Positions 34,738 through 43,233 of a stretch of DNA of 64,000 nucleotides are shown piece by piece. This DNA is from Vagococcus sp. CY52-2 (GTDB lineage: Bacteria > Bacillota > Bacilli > Lactobacillales > Vagococcaceae), in NCBI RefSeq assembly GCF_022655055.1, contig NZ_CP093384.1:806001-870000 (forward strand). Direction: 5' to 3'. The notes beneath the pieces are model-generated. The model was not told the DNA's origin. It saw only the letters and a list, made by a program, of their open reading frames with translations, and did not search any database. Positions within the stretch are counted from its first letter, which is position 1. Each line of letters opens with the position of its first letter. The position numbers and the translations under genes are program-made.

Positions 34738-35679
34738 ATGATTACGGCGTATTTAAATATTTTAGTGGTATTTGCGATGATCTTTTTAGGCTATATGCTG
34801 ACTAAAAAACAATGGTTTGATAATCATATCGCCAATGTATTTTCAAAATTAGTGTTAAATATCACGTTGCCTTTAAGTATGTTTTTAAATATGACCCAAA
34901 AATTTACTCGAGCAGAATTTTTAGAACTATTCACAGGATTAGCATTACCATTTGTCTCGATTATTGTGACGTTTTTGATTAGTATGGTGTATTCTCGTAT
35001 TACGCGTGTACCAGATACGCGTAAGGGATCGTTTCGTACCATGTTTACGGCGGCTAATACTATTTTCATGGGATTACCTGTCAATATGGCTATTTTTGGT
35101 GAAAAAGCCATTCCTTATGCATTGCTTTACTATATTTGTAATACCACGTTTTTCTTTACAGTTGGTATTATGTTGATTAGTCGAGATAACCCAGATAACC
35201 ATTTAGAAAAAGCCAATTTTAGTTTTGAAAAATTATTGAAGCAATTATTGTCACCGGCTATTTTAGGGTTTTTTGTTGGAATTTTATGGATGTTGACTGA
35301 TATGGCCGTGCCAAAACCGATGATTGATTTTTCTTCTTATGTTGGTGGGATGACAACCGCTCTGTCTCTTTTTGTGATTGGCATTATCATTTATCAAACA
35401 GGATTTAAAAATTTAAAAATGGATAAAGATGTCGCGGGTGTGATGCTTGGTCGCTATATTATTTCACCGCTTGTGGTATATGGGTTATCTTTTATTATTC
35501 CTGTACCTAGTTTGATGTTAAAAGTCTTTATTTTACAATCTGCCATGCCAGTTCAAAATGCGTTACCCATTTTAGCAAAAGGTTACGGAGCAGATGCAGA
35601 ATTTGCGACAACATCATTAACTTATTCCATCATTTTATATACTGCCTTTATATTCGTCATTTTAACATTATTTTTTTAG
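34738..35679 (+). CDS. AEC family transporter
   Basis: 313 residues with about ten hydrophobic helices and no soluble domain, the auxin-efflux-carrier type permease fold. Helices such as A-F-M-I-F-L-G-Y-M-L-T-K-K near the N-terminus and M-F-T-A-A-N-T-I-F-M-G-L-P in the middle are characteristic. The ATG directly follows the alr stop, so it is co-translated with alanine racemase; a small organic acid or amino acid as substrate is possible but unproven. Confidence 0.85.
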   Translation: MITAYLNILVVFAMIFLGYMLTKKQWFDNHIANVFSKLVLNITLPLSMFLNMTQKFTRAEFLELFTGLALPFVSIIVTFLISMVYSRITRVPDTRKGSFRTMFTAANTIFMGLPVNMAIFGEKAIPYALLYYICNTTFFFTVGIMLISRDNPDNHLEKANFSFEKLLKQLLSPAILGFFVGILWMLTDMAVPKPMIDFSSYVGGMTTALSLFVIGIIIYQTGFKNLKMDKDVAGVMLGRYIISPLVVYGLSFIIPVPSLMLKVFILQSAMPVQNALPILAKGYGADAEFATTSLTYSIILYTAFIFVILTLFF

Positions 35680-35727
35680 TTGAAACTGTGCTATAATGCC
35701 AAAGGAACGTAAAGGAAGGTGAATACA

Positions 35728-37074
35728 ATGACAAAATTTAACCAATTCGGATTAAACGATAACTTAATCCAAGCATTAGACGAAATAGGATTTAAAGAAG
35801 CAACAGAAGTGCAAGAGACATTGATTCCAGTGATAAATAAAGGAAAAAGTGTTGTTGGACAATCACAGACAGGTTCAGGAAAGACACACACGTTTTTATT
35901 ACCACTGATGAATAAAATAGATACCAAAAAAGAAGAAGTTCAAGTCATTATCACAGCACCAAGTCGTGAGTTAGCAGAACAAATCTATCAAGCAGCCAAT
36001 CAATTGGCTGGTCACTATGATGATGAGCTACGTGTGAGCAACTATGTTGGTGGAACAGATAAAAAACGCCAAATGGACAAGTTAGCAAACCAACAACCTC
36101 ATGTTGTGATTGGAACGCCTGGTCGTATTTTAGATTTAATCGAAAGTGGTGCACTAAAAACACATACAGCATTTGCTTTTGTCGTGGATGAAGCGGATAT
36201 GACACTTGACATGGGATTTTTAGAAGATGTCGATAAAATTGCCGCAACATTACCTGGTAACTTACAAATGTTAGTCTTCTCAGCGACAATACCAGTGAAA
36301 TTAAAACCATTCTTGAAAAAATACATGGACAATCCTGTTGTGGAACATATCAAACCAACGTCTGTTATTTCTGATACGATTGACAACTGGGTTATCTCGA
36401 CAAAAAGTAAAGACGTGGAGCAAGTCGTGTATGATTTATTAACGATTGGCCACCCGTTTTTAGCAATGGTGTTTGCGAACACGAAACAAAAAGTCGATGA
36501 AATCACTGATTTCTTAAAAGAAAAAGGCTTAAAAGTGGCGAAAATTCATGGGGATATTCCACCACGTGAACGTAAACGTGTGATGAAAAGCATTCAAAAC
36601 TTAGATTATCAATTTGTGGTAGCGACAGATTTAGCTGCTAGAGGGATTGATATTGAGGGCGTTTCTCATGTGATTAATGCGGAAATTCCAAAAGATCTAG
36701 AATTCTTTATTCATCGTGTGGGCCGTACTGGTCGTAATGGACTTCCAGGTATTGCCATCACGTTATATGAGCCAAAAGATGAATCGGCATTGGCTGAATT
36801 AGAAAAACTTGGTATTCGATTTGAACCAAAAACCATCAAAAAAGGGGAAATTGTGGATCATTATGATCGCAATCGTCGTGAGCAACGTTCACGTACGCAA
36901 AAACAATTAGACCCAACGATGATTGGTATGGTGAAAAAACAGAAGAAAAAAGTCAAACCGGGTTACAAGAAAAAAATTCGTTACGCAATTGCTGATGATC
37001 AAAAACAAAAACGTAAAATTGAGCAACGTCAATCAAATAGAAGCAAACGCAAAGCAAGAAAACAAGATTTTTAA
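35728..37074 (+). CDS. cshB: DEAD-box RNA helicase, CshB-like
   Basis: 448 residues. Q motif region F-N-Q-F-G-L-N-D near the start, Walker A Q-T-G-S-G-K-T-H, V-V-D-E-A-D, S-A-T, and H-R-V-G-R-T-G-R in the helicase C domain. A strongly basic tail (K-K-Q-K-K-K-V-K-P-G-Y-K-K-K) binds RNA. GGAAGG at 35714-35719 fits ATG 35728 rather than GTG 35719. Likely a cold-shock/ribosome-assembly helicase; CshB versus another DEAD-box paralogue is my best match from length and tail. Confidence 0.85.
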   Translation: MTKFNQFGLNDNLIQALDEIGFKEATEVQETLIPVINKGKSVVGQSQTGSGKTHTFLLPLMNKIDTKKEEVQVIITAPSRELAEQIYQAANQLAGHYDDELRVSNYVGGTDKKRQMDKLANQQPHVVIGTPGRILDLIESGALKTHTAFAFVVDEADMTLDMGFLEDVDKIAATLPGNLQMLVFSATIPVKLKPFLKKYMDNPVVEHIKPTSVISDTIDNWVISTKSKDVEQVVYDLLTIGHPFLAMVFANTKQKVDEITDFLKEKGLKVAKIHGDIPPRERKRVMKSIQNLDYQFVVATDLAARGIDIEGVSHVINAEIPKDLEFFIHRVGRTGRNGLPGIAITLYEPKDESALAELEKLGIRFEPKTIKKGEIVDHYDRNRREQRSRTQKQLDPTMIGMVKKQKKKVKPGYKKKIRYAIADDQKQKRKIEQRQSNRSKRKARKQDF

Positions 37075-37083
37075 TCAACAAAA

Positions 37084-37113
37084 AAACGACGAGAAAATCC
37101 CTCGTCGTTTTTT
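37084..37113. terminator. Shared terminator between the helicase gene and deoC
   Basis: Perfect 10-bp stem AAACGACGAG / CTCGTCGTTT with a 7-base loop; A run before and T run after, usable from both sides. Confidence 0.88.
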
Positions 37114-37116
37114 ATG

Positions 37117-37764
37117 TTAGTCTTCTTTTACTAAAAGGATTCCAGAACTTGTTCCAAGTCTGTCAGCACCCATTTCAATCATGGTGAAGGCATCTTCTTT
37201 AGAGCGGACGCCACCTGATGCTTTAACAAAGGCATTGTCTTTAACCGTGTCTTTCATTAGTTTCACGTCTTTAGGTGTTGCACCACCAGTTGAAAATCCT
37301 GTTGATGTTTTAACAAAGTCAGCATTTGCTGCTACAGATAATTCACATGCTTTAACGATTTCTTCGTCAGTTAAAAGACATGTTTCGATAATGACTTTTA
37401 CAATCGCTTTTGGATGACTTGCTTTAACAACTGCTGCAATATCTTGTTCTACGATATCGTATTCTTTATTTTTTAGTGCACCGATATTAATCACCATATC
37501 AATTTCTTCTGCACCATTTTCAATAGCATTTGTTGTTTCAAATACTTTGGTTTCTGTTGTGTTTGCTCCTAGAGGGAACCCAATAACTGTACACACTTTT
37601 GCTTTGGCATCAGCTAAAATTTCTGCTGCATAGCTTACCCAGAAAGGATTGACACAAACTGAGGCGAAATCATATTCTGCGGCTTCCTCGCACAATGTTT
37701 CGATTTGCTCTCTTGTGGCATCTGGTTTTAATAACGTGTGATCGACATATTTTGCTAAATTCAT
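37117..37764 (-). CDS. deoC: Deoxyribose-phosphate aldolase
   Basis: Splits deoxyribose-5-phosphate into glyceraldehyde-3-phosphate and acetaldehyde in nucleoside breakdown. 215 residues, class [10 protein letters not shown] at 7-15, V-K-V-I-I-E-T and the Schiff-base stretch [10 protein letters not shown] are present. Single gene here; no other deo gene is in view. Divergent from the metNIQ leader. Confidence 0.94.
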   Translation of the reverse strand: MNLAKYVDHTLLKPDATREQIETLCEEAAEYDFASVCVNPFWVSYAAEILADAKAKVCTVIGFPLGANTTETKVFETTNAIENGAEEIDMVINIGALKNKEYDIVEQDIAAVVKASHPKAIVKVIIETCLLTDEEIVKACELSVAANADFVKTSTGFSTGGATPKDVKLMKDTVKDNAFVKASGGVRSKEDAFTMIEMGADRLGTSSGILLVKED

Positions 37765-37892
37765 AAAATTAGCTCCTTCAAATAATATTTGTAAACGCTA
37801 CTGTATTACTACTACTATATTTTACAATGATTATGGTAGAATAGCAACGTAAACTAAGTAGTCATAATTATAAAAAATGACGAATAAAGTTG

Positions 37893-37921
37893 TTGACAGG
37901 CATTTTTTCATTTGTTATTAT
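37893..37921 (+). promoter_or_regulatory. metNIQ promoter
   Basis: Near-consensus TTGACA (37893-37898), 17-base spacer, TATTAT (37916-37921), just before the T-box leader. Confidence 0.75.
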
Positions 37922-37927
37922 ATGCCT

Positions 37928-38226
37928 TATAAATCATTGCTTTGAAAAGAAGAGTATATTTTTGGATTGTATAAAGAGACCTCGGATGGTGAGAAAGAGG
38001 AACAAGAAGGAAATAGAAGATGGTCTTTGAGCATAAAAGTATGAGCGTCTACCGCTAGTATTTTTCGGGAGTTCCCGTTACCGGACAACAGTATTTAAAG
38101 CGACTGGCTTGCGTACTGGGTAAGATTATTATCGTGAGGTAATAATGAAAAAAGGTGGTAACACGAAACAACGCTTTCGTCCTTTGTTTACTTATGTAAA
38201 GTAGATAAAGGACGGAAGCTTTTTTT
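37928..38226 (+). promoter_or_regulatory. T-box leader, probably methionine-specific
   Basis: A 300-base leader between a consensus promoter and metN. The conserved T-box AGGTGGTAACACG is at 38153-38165, and just after it a terminator stem (GCTTTCGTCCTTTG, paired with TAAAGGACGGAAGC) runs into seven T residues at 38220-38226. Upstream is a purine-rich, structured Stem I region. ATG triplets that could be the specifier lie at 38020-38022 and 37986-37988. Uncharged tRNA would pair with specifier and T-box and release transcription. Methionine specificity is inferred from the metNIQ genes downstream. Confidence 0.85.
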
Positions 38227-38252
38227 GTTATCAAGATATAGGAGGCAACATC

Positions 38253-39281
38253 ATGAGTAATATAGAGTTAATTGATGTCTGTAAAACATATAAAACGAAG
38301 AAACAAACAGTTGAAGCAGTTAAAGATGTCAATTTATCCATTAAAAGTGGCGACATTTTTGGGGTAATCGGTTTTTCAGGAGCAGGTAAGAGTACATTAA
38401 TTCGTTTATTGAATTTATTAGAACAACCAACAAGTGGCATCATCGAAGTGGATGGTGAGGACATCACGAAATTAAAAGGAAAAAGTTTACGAGATTACCG
38501 AAAAAAAGTTGGGATGATTTTCCAACATTTTAACCTATTATGGTCGAGAACGGTTTTAGACAATGTGTTACTACCTTTAGAATTTAGTCATGTGCCAAAA
38601 GCTGAAAGAGAAGCAAGAGCACGTGAGTTGATTAAACTAGTTGGCCTTGAAGGCCGTGAAAATGCTTATCCAAGTCAACTTTCAGGTGGACAAAAACAGC
38701 GTGTCGGCATCGCTAGAGCACTAACAAACGACCCAGAGATTTTATTATGTGATGAGGCAACAAGTGCTCTTGACCCACAAACAACCGAAGAAGTACTCGA
38801 TTTATTGTTAGACATCAACAAACAACTTGGCTTAACCATCGTGTTAATCACGCATGAGATGAATGTGATTCGAAAGATTTGTAACAAAGTCGCTGTCATG
38901 GAAACAGGAAGTGTGATTGAAACAGGAGATACTTTATCAGTCTTTAGACACCCAGAGCATGAAGTGACCGCAAGATTTATCAAACAAGACATTCAAGAAG
39001 ATAGTGAAGAAAACGAAGAAGCGATTCAATACTTGGTGAAACATTATCCTGAGGGGCTATTAGTTCGCTTGATTTTTGAGGGAGATAAAGCAAAAGAAAC
39101 GGTTATCTCGCAAGTCATTCATGAATACAACATCAACGTCAATATTTTACAAGCCAGTCTTAGACAAGCAAATCATTCATCTTTTGGAACAATGCTTGTG
39201 CAATTGACAGGCGACGAGGCAACGGTGTCTGAGAGTTTAATTTATTTTGAACAACATGGCGTAGGAGTTGAGGTGATTTAA
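38253..39281 (+). CDS. metN: Methionine ABC transporter, ATP-binding protein
   Basis: 342 residues. Walker A G-F-S-G-A-G-K-S-T at 40-48, signature L-S-G-G-Q-K-Q-R, Walker B I-L-L-C-D-E-A-T-S-A-L-D-P, then a C-terminal NIL domain (from about 265) that senses intracellular methionine and inhibits transport. AGGAGG before ATG. First gene after the T-box; metI starts one base past its stop. Confidence 0.95.
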   Translation: MSNIELIDVCKTYKTKKQTVEAVKDVNLSIKSGDIFGVIGFSGAGKSTLIRLLNLLEQPTSGIIEVDGEDITKLKGKSLRDYRKKVGMIFQHFNLLWSRTVLDNVLLPLEFSHVPKAEREARARELIKLVGLEGRENAYPSQLSGGQKQRVGIARALTNDPEILLCDEATSALDPQTTEEVLDLLLDINKQLGLTIVLITHEMNVIRKICNKVAVMETGSVIETGDTLSVFRHPEHEVTARFIKQDIQEDSEENEEAIQYLVKHYPEGLLVRLIFEGDKAKETVISQVIHEYNINVNILQASLRQANHSSFGTMLVQLTGDEATVSESLIYFEQHGVGVEVI

Positions 39282-39282
39282 C

Positions 39283-39972
39283 ATGGAAAAAGGATTAATA
39301 GAAACGTATTTTAATTTTAGTGAAATTAATGTCGATGATTTTATCAAAGCCACAAAAGAAACATTGTATATGACGTTTGTCTCAACATTTTTTGTGGTAA
39401 TTATCGGCCTTATAATTGGTCTAATGCTTTACTATTTCGGAAAAAGCAACAAACCACTTGGTAAGACACTTTACGGAATTGTCTCAATCATCAGTAACAC
39501 ATTCCGTTCGATACCATTTATTATTTTGATTATCTTATTGTTCCCTATCACAAAAGCATTGATAGGCACAATGTTAGGGCCAACAGCGGCATTACCAGCT
39601 TTAGTCATTTCAGCCGCACCGTTTTATGCAAGGTTGGTTGATATTGCGTTTCGTGAAGTAGATCCAGGCGTACTTGAAGCTAGTGAAGCAATGGGTGCCA
39701 CACAATTGCAAATTATTTTTAAAGTCTTAATTCCTGAAAGTGTGCCAGCATTAATCTCTGGTATCACAGTGACCACCATTACGATGATTGGCTTTACGGC
39801 TATGGCAGGGGCAATCGGGGCAGGTGGTTTAGGCTCTCTTGCTTATCAAGGAGGCTTTATGGGAAATAAGCATACGATTATCATGGTCGCAACAGTATTA
39901 ATTCTAATTATTGTGTTTATTTTACAATGGTTAGGCGATTTATTAGTAAAATTAACAGATAAACGAAATTAA
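39283..39972 (+). CDS. metI: Methionine ABC transporter, permease
   Basis: 229 residues, five or six membrane helices. The cytosolic coupling loop R-E-V-D-P-G-V-L-E-A-S-E-A-M-G-A-T with L-I-P-E-S-V-P is the permease EAA motif of MetI; S-N-T-F-R-S-I-P-F-I-I-L is another family mark. One base from metN. Confidence 0.95.
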   Translation: MEKGLIETYFNFSEINVDDFIKATKETLYMTFVSTFFVVIIGLIIGLMLYYFGKSNKPLGKTLYGIVSIISNTFRSIPFIILIILLFPITKALIGTMLGPTAALPALVISAAPFYARLVDIAFREVDPGVLEASEAMGATQLQIIFKVLIPESVPALISGITVTTITMIGFTAMAGAIGAGGLGSLAYQGGFMGNKHTIIMVATVLILIIVFILQWLGDLLVKLTDKRN

Positions 39973-39991
39973 CATTTAGGGGGAAAAGTAA

Positions 39992-40840
39992 ATGAAAAAA
40001 ACATGGATTAAATTAGGCGTGGCAGCATTAGCTGTTTTAACGTTGGTTGGATGTGGCAATAGTGGAAGCACAAAAGATAGTGCGTCAGGCAGCGGAAGTA
40101 AAGATGATAAGGTGATTAAAGTCGGTGCGTCTCCAACACCACACGCGGAAATTTTAGAAGAAGCAAAACCATTATTAAAAGAAAAAGGGTACGACTTAGA
40201 AATCGTGACATTCCAAGATTATATCTTGCCGAACAAAGCATTGGCTGAAAAAGAAATTGATGCCAACTATTTCCAACATATTCCATATTTTAATAAAGAA
40301 GTAAAAGAAAAAGGGTATGATTTTACTAATGCAGGAGCAATCCATTTAGAAAAAATGGGACTATACTCACAAAAAATTAAAGACATCAAAGACTTAGAAG
40401 ATGGTGCGACAATTTTAGTTAGTAACTCTCAAACTGACTGGGGTCGTGTGATTGGGATGCTTCAAGAAGCAGGACTTGTGAAAGTGAAAGATGGTGTTGA
40501 TTTAACCACTGCAACATTTGATGATATTTCAGAAAATCCGAAAAAATTAGTTTTCAAATATGACATCGATCCAGCGATGATGGCAACAACATACCAAAAC
40601 AAAGAGGGCGATTTAGTGGCGATTAATGCCAATTTTGCTGAAAGCATTGGCTTAAATCCTGAAAAAGATGGTGTTTTAGTTGAAGATAATAATTCACCAT
40701 ATGCTAATATCATTGCCGTAAGATCTGAAGACAAAGATTCTGACAAAACAAAAGCCCTTGTTGAAGCATTACATGATCAAAAAATAGTTGATTTTGTTAA
40801 TAACAAGTGGAAAGGTACCGTTACGATTGTGAATCAATAA
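39992..40840 (+). CDS. metQ: Methionine-binding lipoprotein
   Basis: 282 residues. Lipoprotein signal with lipobox L-V-G-C, lipidated cysteine C21, a Gly/Ser-rich linker, then the NlpA/MetQ fold: V-G-A-S-P-T-P-H-A-E-I-L, E-I-D-A-N-Y-F-Q-H, and N-S-P-Y-A-N-I near the C-terminus. Captures methionine outside the membrane for MetNI. AGGGGG precedes the ATG. Confidence 0.95.
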   Translation: MKKTWIKLGVAALAVLTLVGCGNSGSTKDSASGSGSKDDKVIKVGASPTPHAEILEEAKPLLKEKGYDLEIVTFQDYILPNKALAEKEIDANYFQHIPYFNKEVKEKGYDFTNAGAIHLEKMGLYSQKIKDIKDLEDGATILVSNSQTDWGRVIGMLQEAGLVKVKDGVDLTTATFDDISENPKKLVFKYDIDPAMMATTYQNKEGDLVAINANFAESIGLNPEKDGVLVEDNNSPYANIIAVRSEDKDSDKTKALVEALHDQKIVDFVNNKWKGTVTIVNQ

Positions 40841-40846
40841 GAAATA

Positions 40847-40890
40847 AAAAAAGTACGAGTTGAATGAAACATTTCAACTTGTACTTTTTT
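40847..40890 (+). terminator. Terminator of metNIQ
   Basis: 17-bp stem AAAAAGTACGAGTTGAA / TTCAACTTGTACTTTTT with one G-T pair, followed by T residues. Confidence 0.88.
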
Positions 40891-41005
40891 ATTTTGAGGT
40901 AGTTATTGCAAGATAGAGTTCAAACTTGAAATCAGTTTCCATTTATTATACGATTAATTTATAGAAGTAGTGTTAGAAAAAATCAAAGTGAGGTGTAGAG
41001 GGAAA

Positions 41006-41065
41006 ATGTCATTATTAACATTATGGAATCGTTCGTATAACGAAATAAAACATGAAAAGAGGTAG
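41006..41065 (+). CDS. Possible 19-residue leader peptide before the antiporter gene
   Basis: ATG 41006 follows AGAGGGA and opens a 19-codon frame (M-S-L-L-T-L-W-N-R-S-Y-N-E-I-K-H-E-K-R) that stops three bases before the antiporter ATG. Its last codons contain the antiporter ribosome site AAAAGAGG. Translation of this peptide could control access to that site. Small size means it may be chance. Confidence 0.35.
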   Translation: MSLLTLWNRSYNEIKHEKR

Positions 41066-41068
41066 ATT

Positions 41069-42250
41069 ATGGATATTTTGTTAACTTTAGGGTTAATTAT
41101 TTTATTGACAAAAATAGCAGATAGCATTGCAATGAAATTTGGACTTCCATCAGTCGTCGGGAGTTTGATTGTTGGGATATTAGTAGGACCATCTGTTTTT
41201 AACATCATACAAAACAATGCCTCAATTGAGTTGTTATCCCACTTGGGAGTTATTCTTCTAATGTTTATTGCTGGTGTGGAAAGTGATTTAAAGATATTAA
41301 AAAAGTATTTTAAACCTTCTCTCATCACAGGTCTTCTAGGGGTATTAATCCCATTCGCCGTATTTTTCTTTGCTTCAAGGTCGTTTAATTATTCGCAAGA
41401 CACTTCACTATTTATTGGTCTAATCTTCGGAGCAACTTCTCTAAGCATCGCCATTCAGGTACTCAAAGAGTTAAATTTCATACAAACAAAAGAAGGATCC
41501 ATTATTATCGGATCATCTATTTTAGACGATATCATCGTCGTTATCTTGTTGAACTTAGTCTTAAATCTAGTCAACCCCAATACAACTACTGCAGATGTAT
41601 TACCATTTCTTTTTAAAAATGTATTATTCTTCTTATTTATTTATATCTTCGGAAAATTTATTTTACCTATTATTCTTAAAGGGTTGTCATACTTTATCGT
41701 TCCAGAACGAGACGTTGCCTTTTCTTTAATCATGGTGTTCTTACTCAGTTTTTTAGCTGATTGGATTGGTATGTCAGATATTATCGGTGCTTTCTTTGCT
41801 GGTATTTTAATCTCACAAACACCATTTGCCGAATATGTTGAAAGAAAAGTAACCAGTATTACTTCTGCATTATTTGCCCCAGTATTCTTTGTAAGCATTG
41901 GATTAAAACTTGTTTTAGATGGTTTAGGCGAAAACATGTTATTAATCATTGTCTTTAGCGTACTAGCTATCTTTACTAAATTTATCGGTGGGTTCCTTGG
42001 AGGGAAAATCGAGAAATTTGATAACAATAGTAGTGCTATTATTGGTGCGAGTCTGATTTCACGTGGCGAGATGGCATTAATCTTGATTGCGTTAGGACTT
42101 GAAAAAGGCTTTATCGATCAAGGAATGTATGCGTCTTTAGTTTTAGTCATTATCTTTACCACAGTGGTTGCCCCAATATTGTTGAAATGGGCGATTGCGC
42201 TGGGAGATAAATCAAAAGCAGAATTAGACGACCCAGTGCATGAATCTTAA
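41069..42250 (+). CDS. Cation/proton antiporter (NapA/Kef type)
   Basis: 393 residues with about 12 membrane helices and no TrkA-N domain. P-S-V-V-G-S-L-I-V-G-I-L-V-G-P near the start; the ion-binding helix reads G-S-S-I-L-D-D-I-I-V-V, a paired aspartate typical of electrogenic Na+/H+ exchange; I-S-R-G-E-M-A-L lies near the end. Pumps sodium or another cation out in exchange for protons. Single gene with its own terminator. Confidence 0.88.
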   Translation: MDILLTLGLIILLTKIADSIAMKFGLPSVVGSLIVGILVGPSVFNIIQNNASIELLSHLGVILLMFIAGVESDLKILKKYFKPSLITGLLGVLIPFAVFFFASRSFNYSQDTSLFIGLIFGATSLSIAIQVLKELNFIQTKEGSIIIGSSILDDIIVVILLNLVLNLVNPNTTTADVLPFLFKNVLFFLFIYIFGKFILPIILKGLSYFIVPERDVAFSLIMVFLLSFLADWIGMSDIIGAFFAGILISQTPFAEYVERKVTSITSALFAPVFFVSIGLKLVLDGLGENMLLIIVFSVLAIFTKFIGGFLGGKIEKFDNNSSAIIGASLISRGEMALILIALGLEKGFIDQGMYASLVLVIIFTTVVAPILLKWAIALGDKSKAELDDPVHES

Positions 42251-42256
42251 AAAAAG

Positions 42257-42290
42257 AAATGTAGACAATATTGTCTGCATTTTTTTGTTA
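42257..42290 (+). terminator. Terminator of the antiporter gene
   Basis: Stem AAATGTAGACAA / TTGTCTGCATTT with one mismatched position and a 2-base loop, then a T run. Confidence 0.85.
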
Positions 42291-42366
42291 TTTGATAGAA
42301 ATATTAAATGAGAGTGATTATTATCTGCCTTTTTTCCAGATAAGACGTAATTGAAGCACTTTTAAA

Positions 42367-42395
42367 TTGAAGTCCATTCTCAATTAGGTTAGAAT
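42367..42395 (+). promoter_or_regulatory. Candidate suf operon promoter
   Basis: TTGAAG (42367-42372), 17-base spacer, TAGAAT (42390-42395), 47 bases before sufC. Confidence 0.6.
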
Positions 42396-42442
42396 TGAAA
42401 GAGAGTTAATTTTTATTAAAGTAATAATTTGGAGGGAAAAAC

Positions 42443-43216
42443 ATGTCCGTTTTAGAAATAAAGGATTTGCATGTATCAATCGAAGAAAAAGAAATACTAA
42501 AAGGTGTTAATTTAACCATGAAAACGGGTGAAATTCATGCCATCATGGGCCCAAACGGAACAGGTAAATCAACTTTATCTGCTGCGATTATGGGAAATCC
42601 AAATTATACGGTCACTAAAGGTGAAATTCTTTTAGACGGTGAAGATGTATTAGAAATGGAAGTTGACGAGCGTGCACGTGCTGGTCTATTTTTGGCGGTT
42701 CAATACCCGAGTGAAATTCCAGGGATTACAAATGCTGAATTTATGCGCGCGGCAATGAACGCAAAACGTGCTGATGATGACAAAATTTCAGTCATGGACT
42801 TTTTAGATAAATTAGATGACAAAATGGCGTTATTAGATATGCCAGAAGAAATGGCTGAACGTTACTTAAACGAAGGATTCTCAGGCGGAGAGAAAAAACG
42901 TAATGAAATTCTTCAATTATTAATGTTAGAACCAACGTTTGCGATTTTAGATGAAATCGACTCAGGTCTTGATATTGATGCCTTACAAGTTGTATCAAAA
43001 GGAATCAATGAAATGCGTGGCGATAACTTTGGGTCACTTATCATCACTCACTACCAACGACTATTAAATTATATCGTGCCAGATGTGGTTCATATTATGA
43101 TGGATGGCCGTGTGGTTATGACTGGTGGCGCTGATTTAGCGAAACGTCTTGAAGAAGAAGGATACAAAGGAATCAGTGAAGAATTAGGAATTGATTACGA
43201 AGAAAACGAAGAATAA
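42443..43216 (+). CDS. sufC: Fe-S cluster assembly ATPase SufC
   Basis: ABC-type ATPase of the SufBCD scaffold. 257 residues. Walker A G-P-N-G-T-G-K-S-T near 36-44, the Suf-specific L-F-L-A-V-Q-Y-P-S-E-I-P-G, the signature F-S-G-G-E-K-K-R-N-E, and I-L-D-E-I-D-S-G-L-D. GGAGGG before ATG. First gene of sufCDSUB, which is the standard Firmicute order and usually essential. Confidence 0.96.
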   Translation: MSVLEIKDLHVSIEEKEILKGVNLTMKTGEIHAIMGPNGTGKSTLSAAIMGNPNYTVTKGEILLDGEDVLEMEVDERARAGLFLAVQYPSEIPGITNAEFMRAAMNAKRADDDKISVMDFLDKLDDKMALLDMPEEMAERYLNEGFSGGEKKRNEILQLLMLEPTFAILDEIDSGLDIDALQVVSKGINEMRGDNFGSLIITHYQRLLNYIVPDVVHIMMDGRVVMTGGADLAKRLEEEGYKGISEELGIDYEENEE

Positions 43217-43233
43217 TGAAGGAGACAAGATAA

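Noticed and set aside
34824-36506. Several long open frames antisense to the AEC transporter and DEAD-box helicase genes
   Set aside because: They lack ribosome sites and protein-like patterns and lie wholly over well-supported genes.
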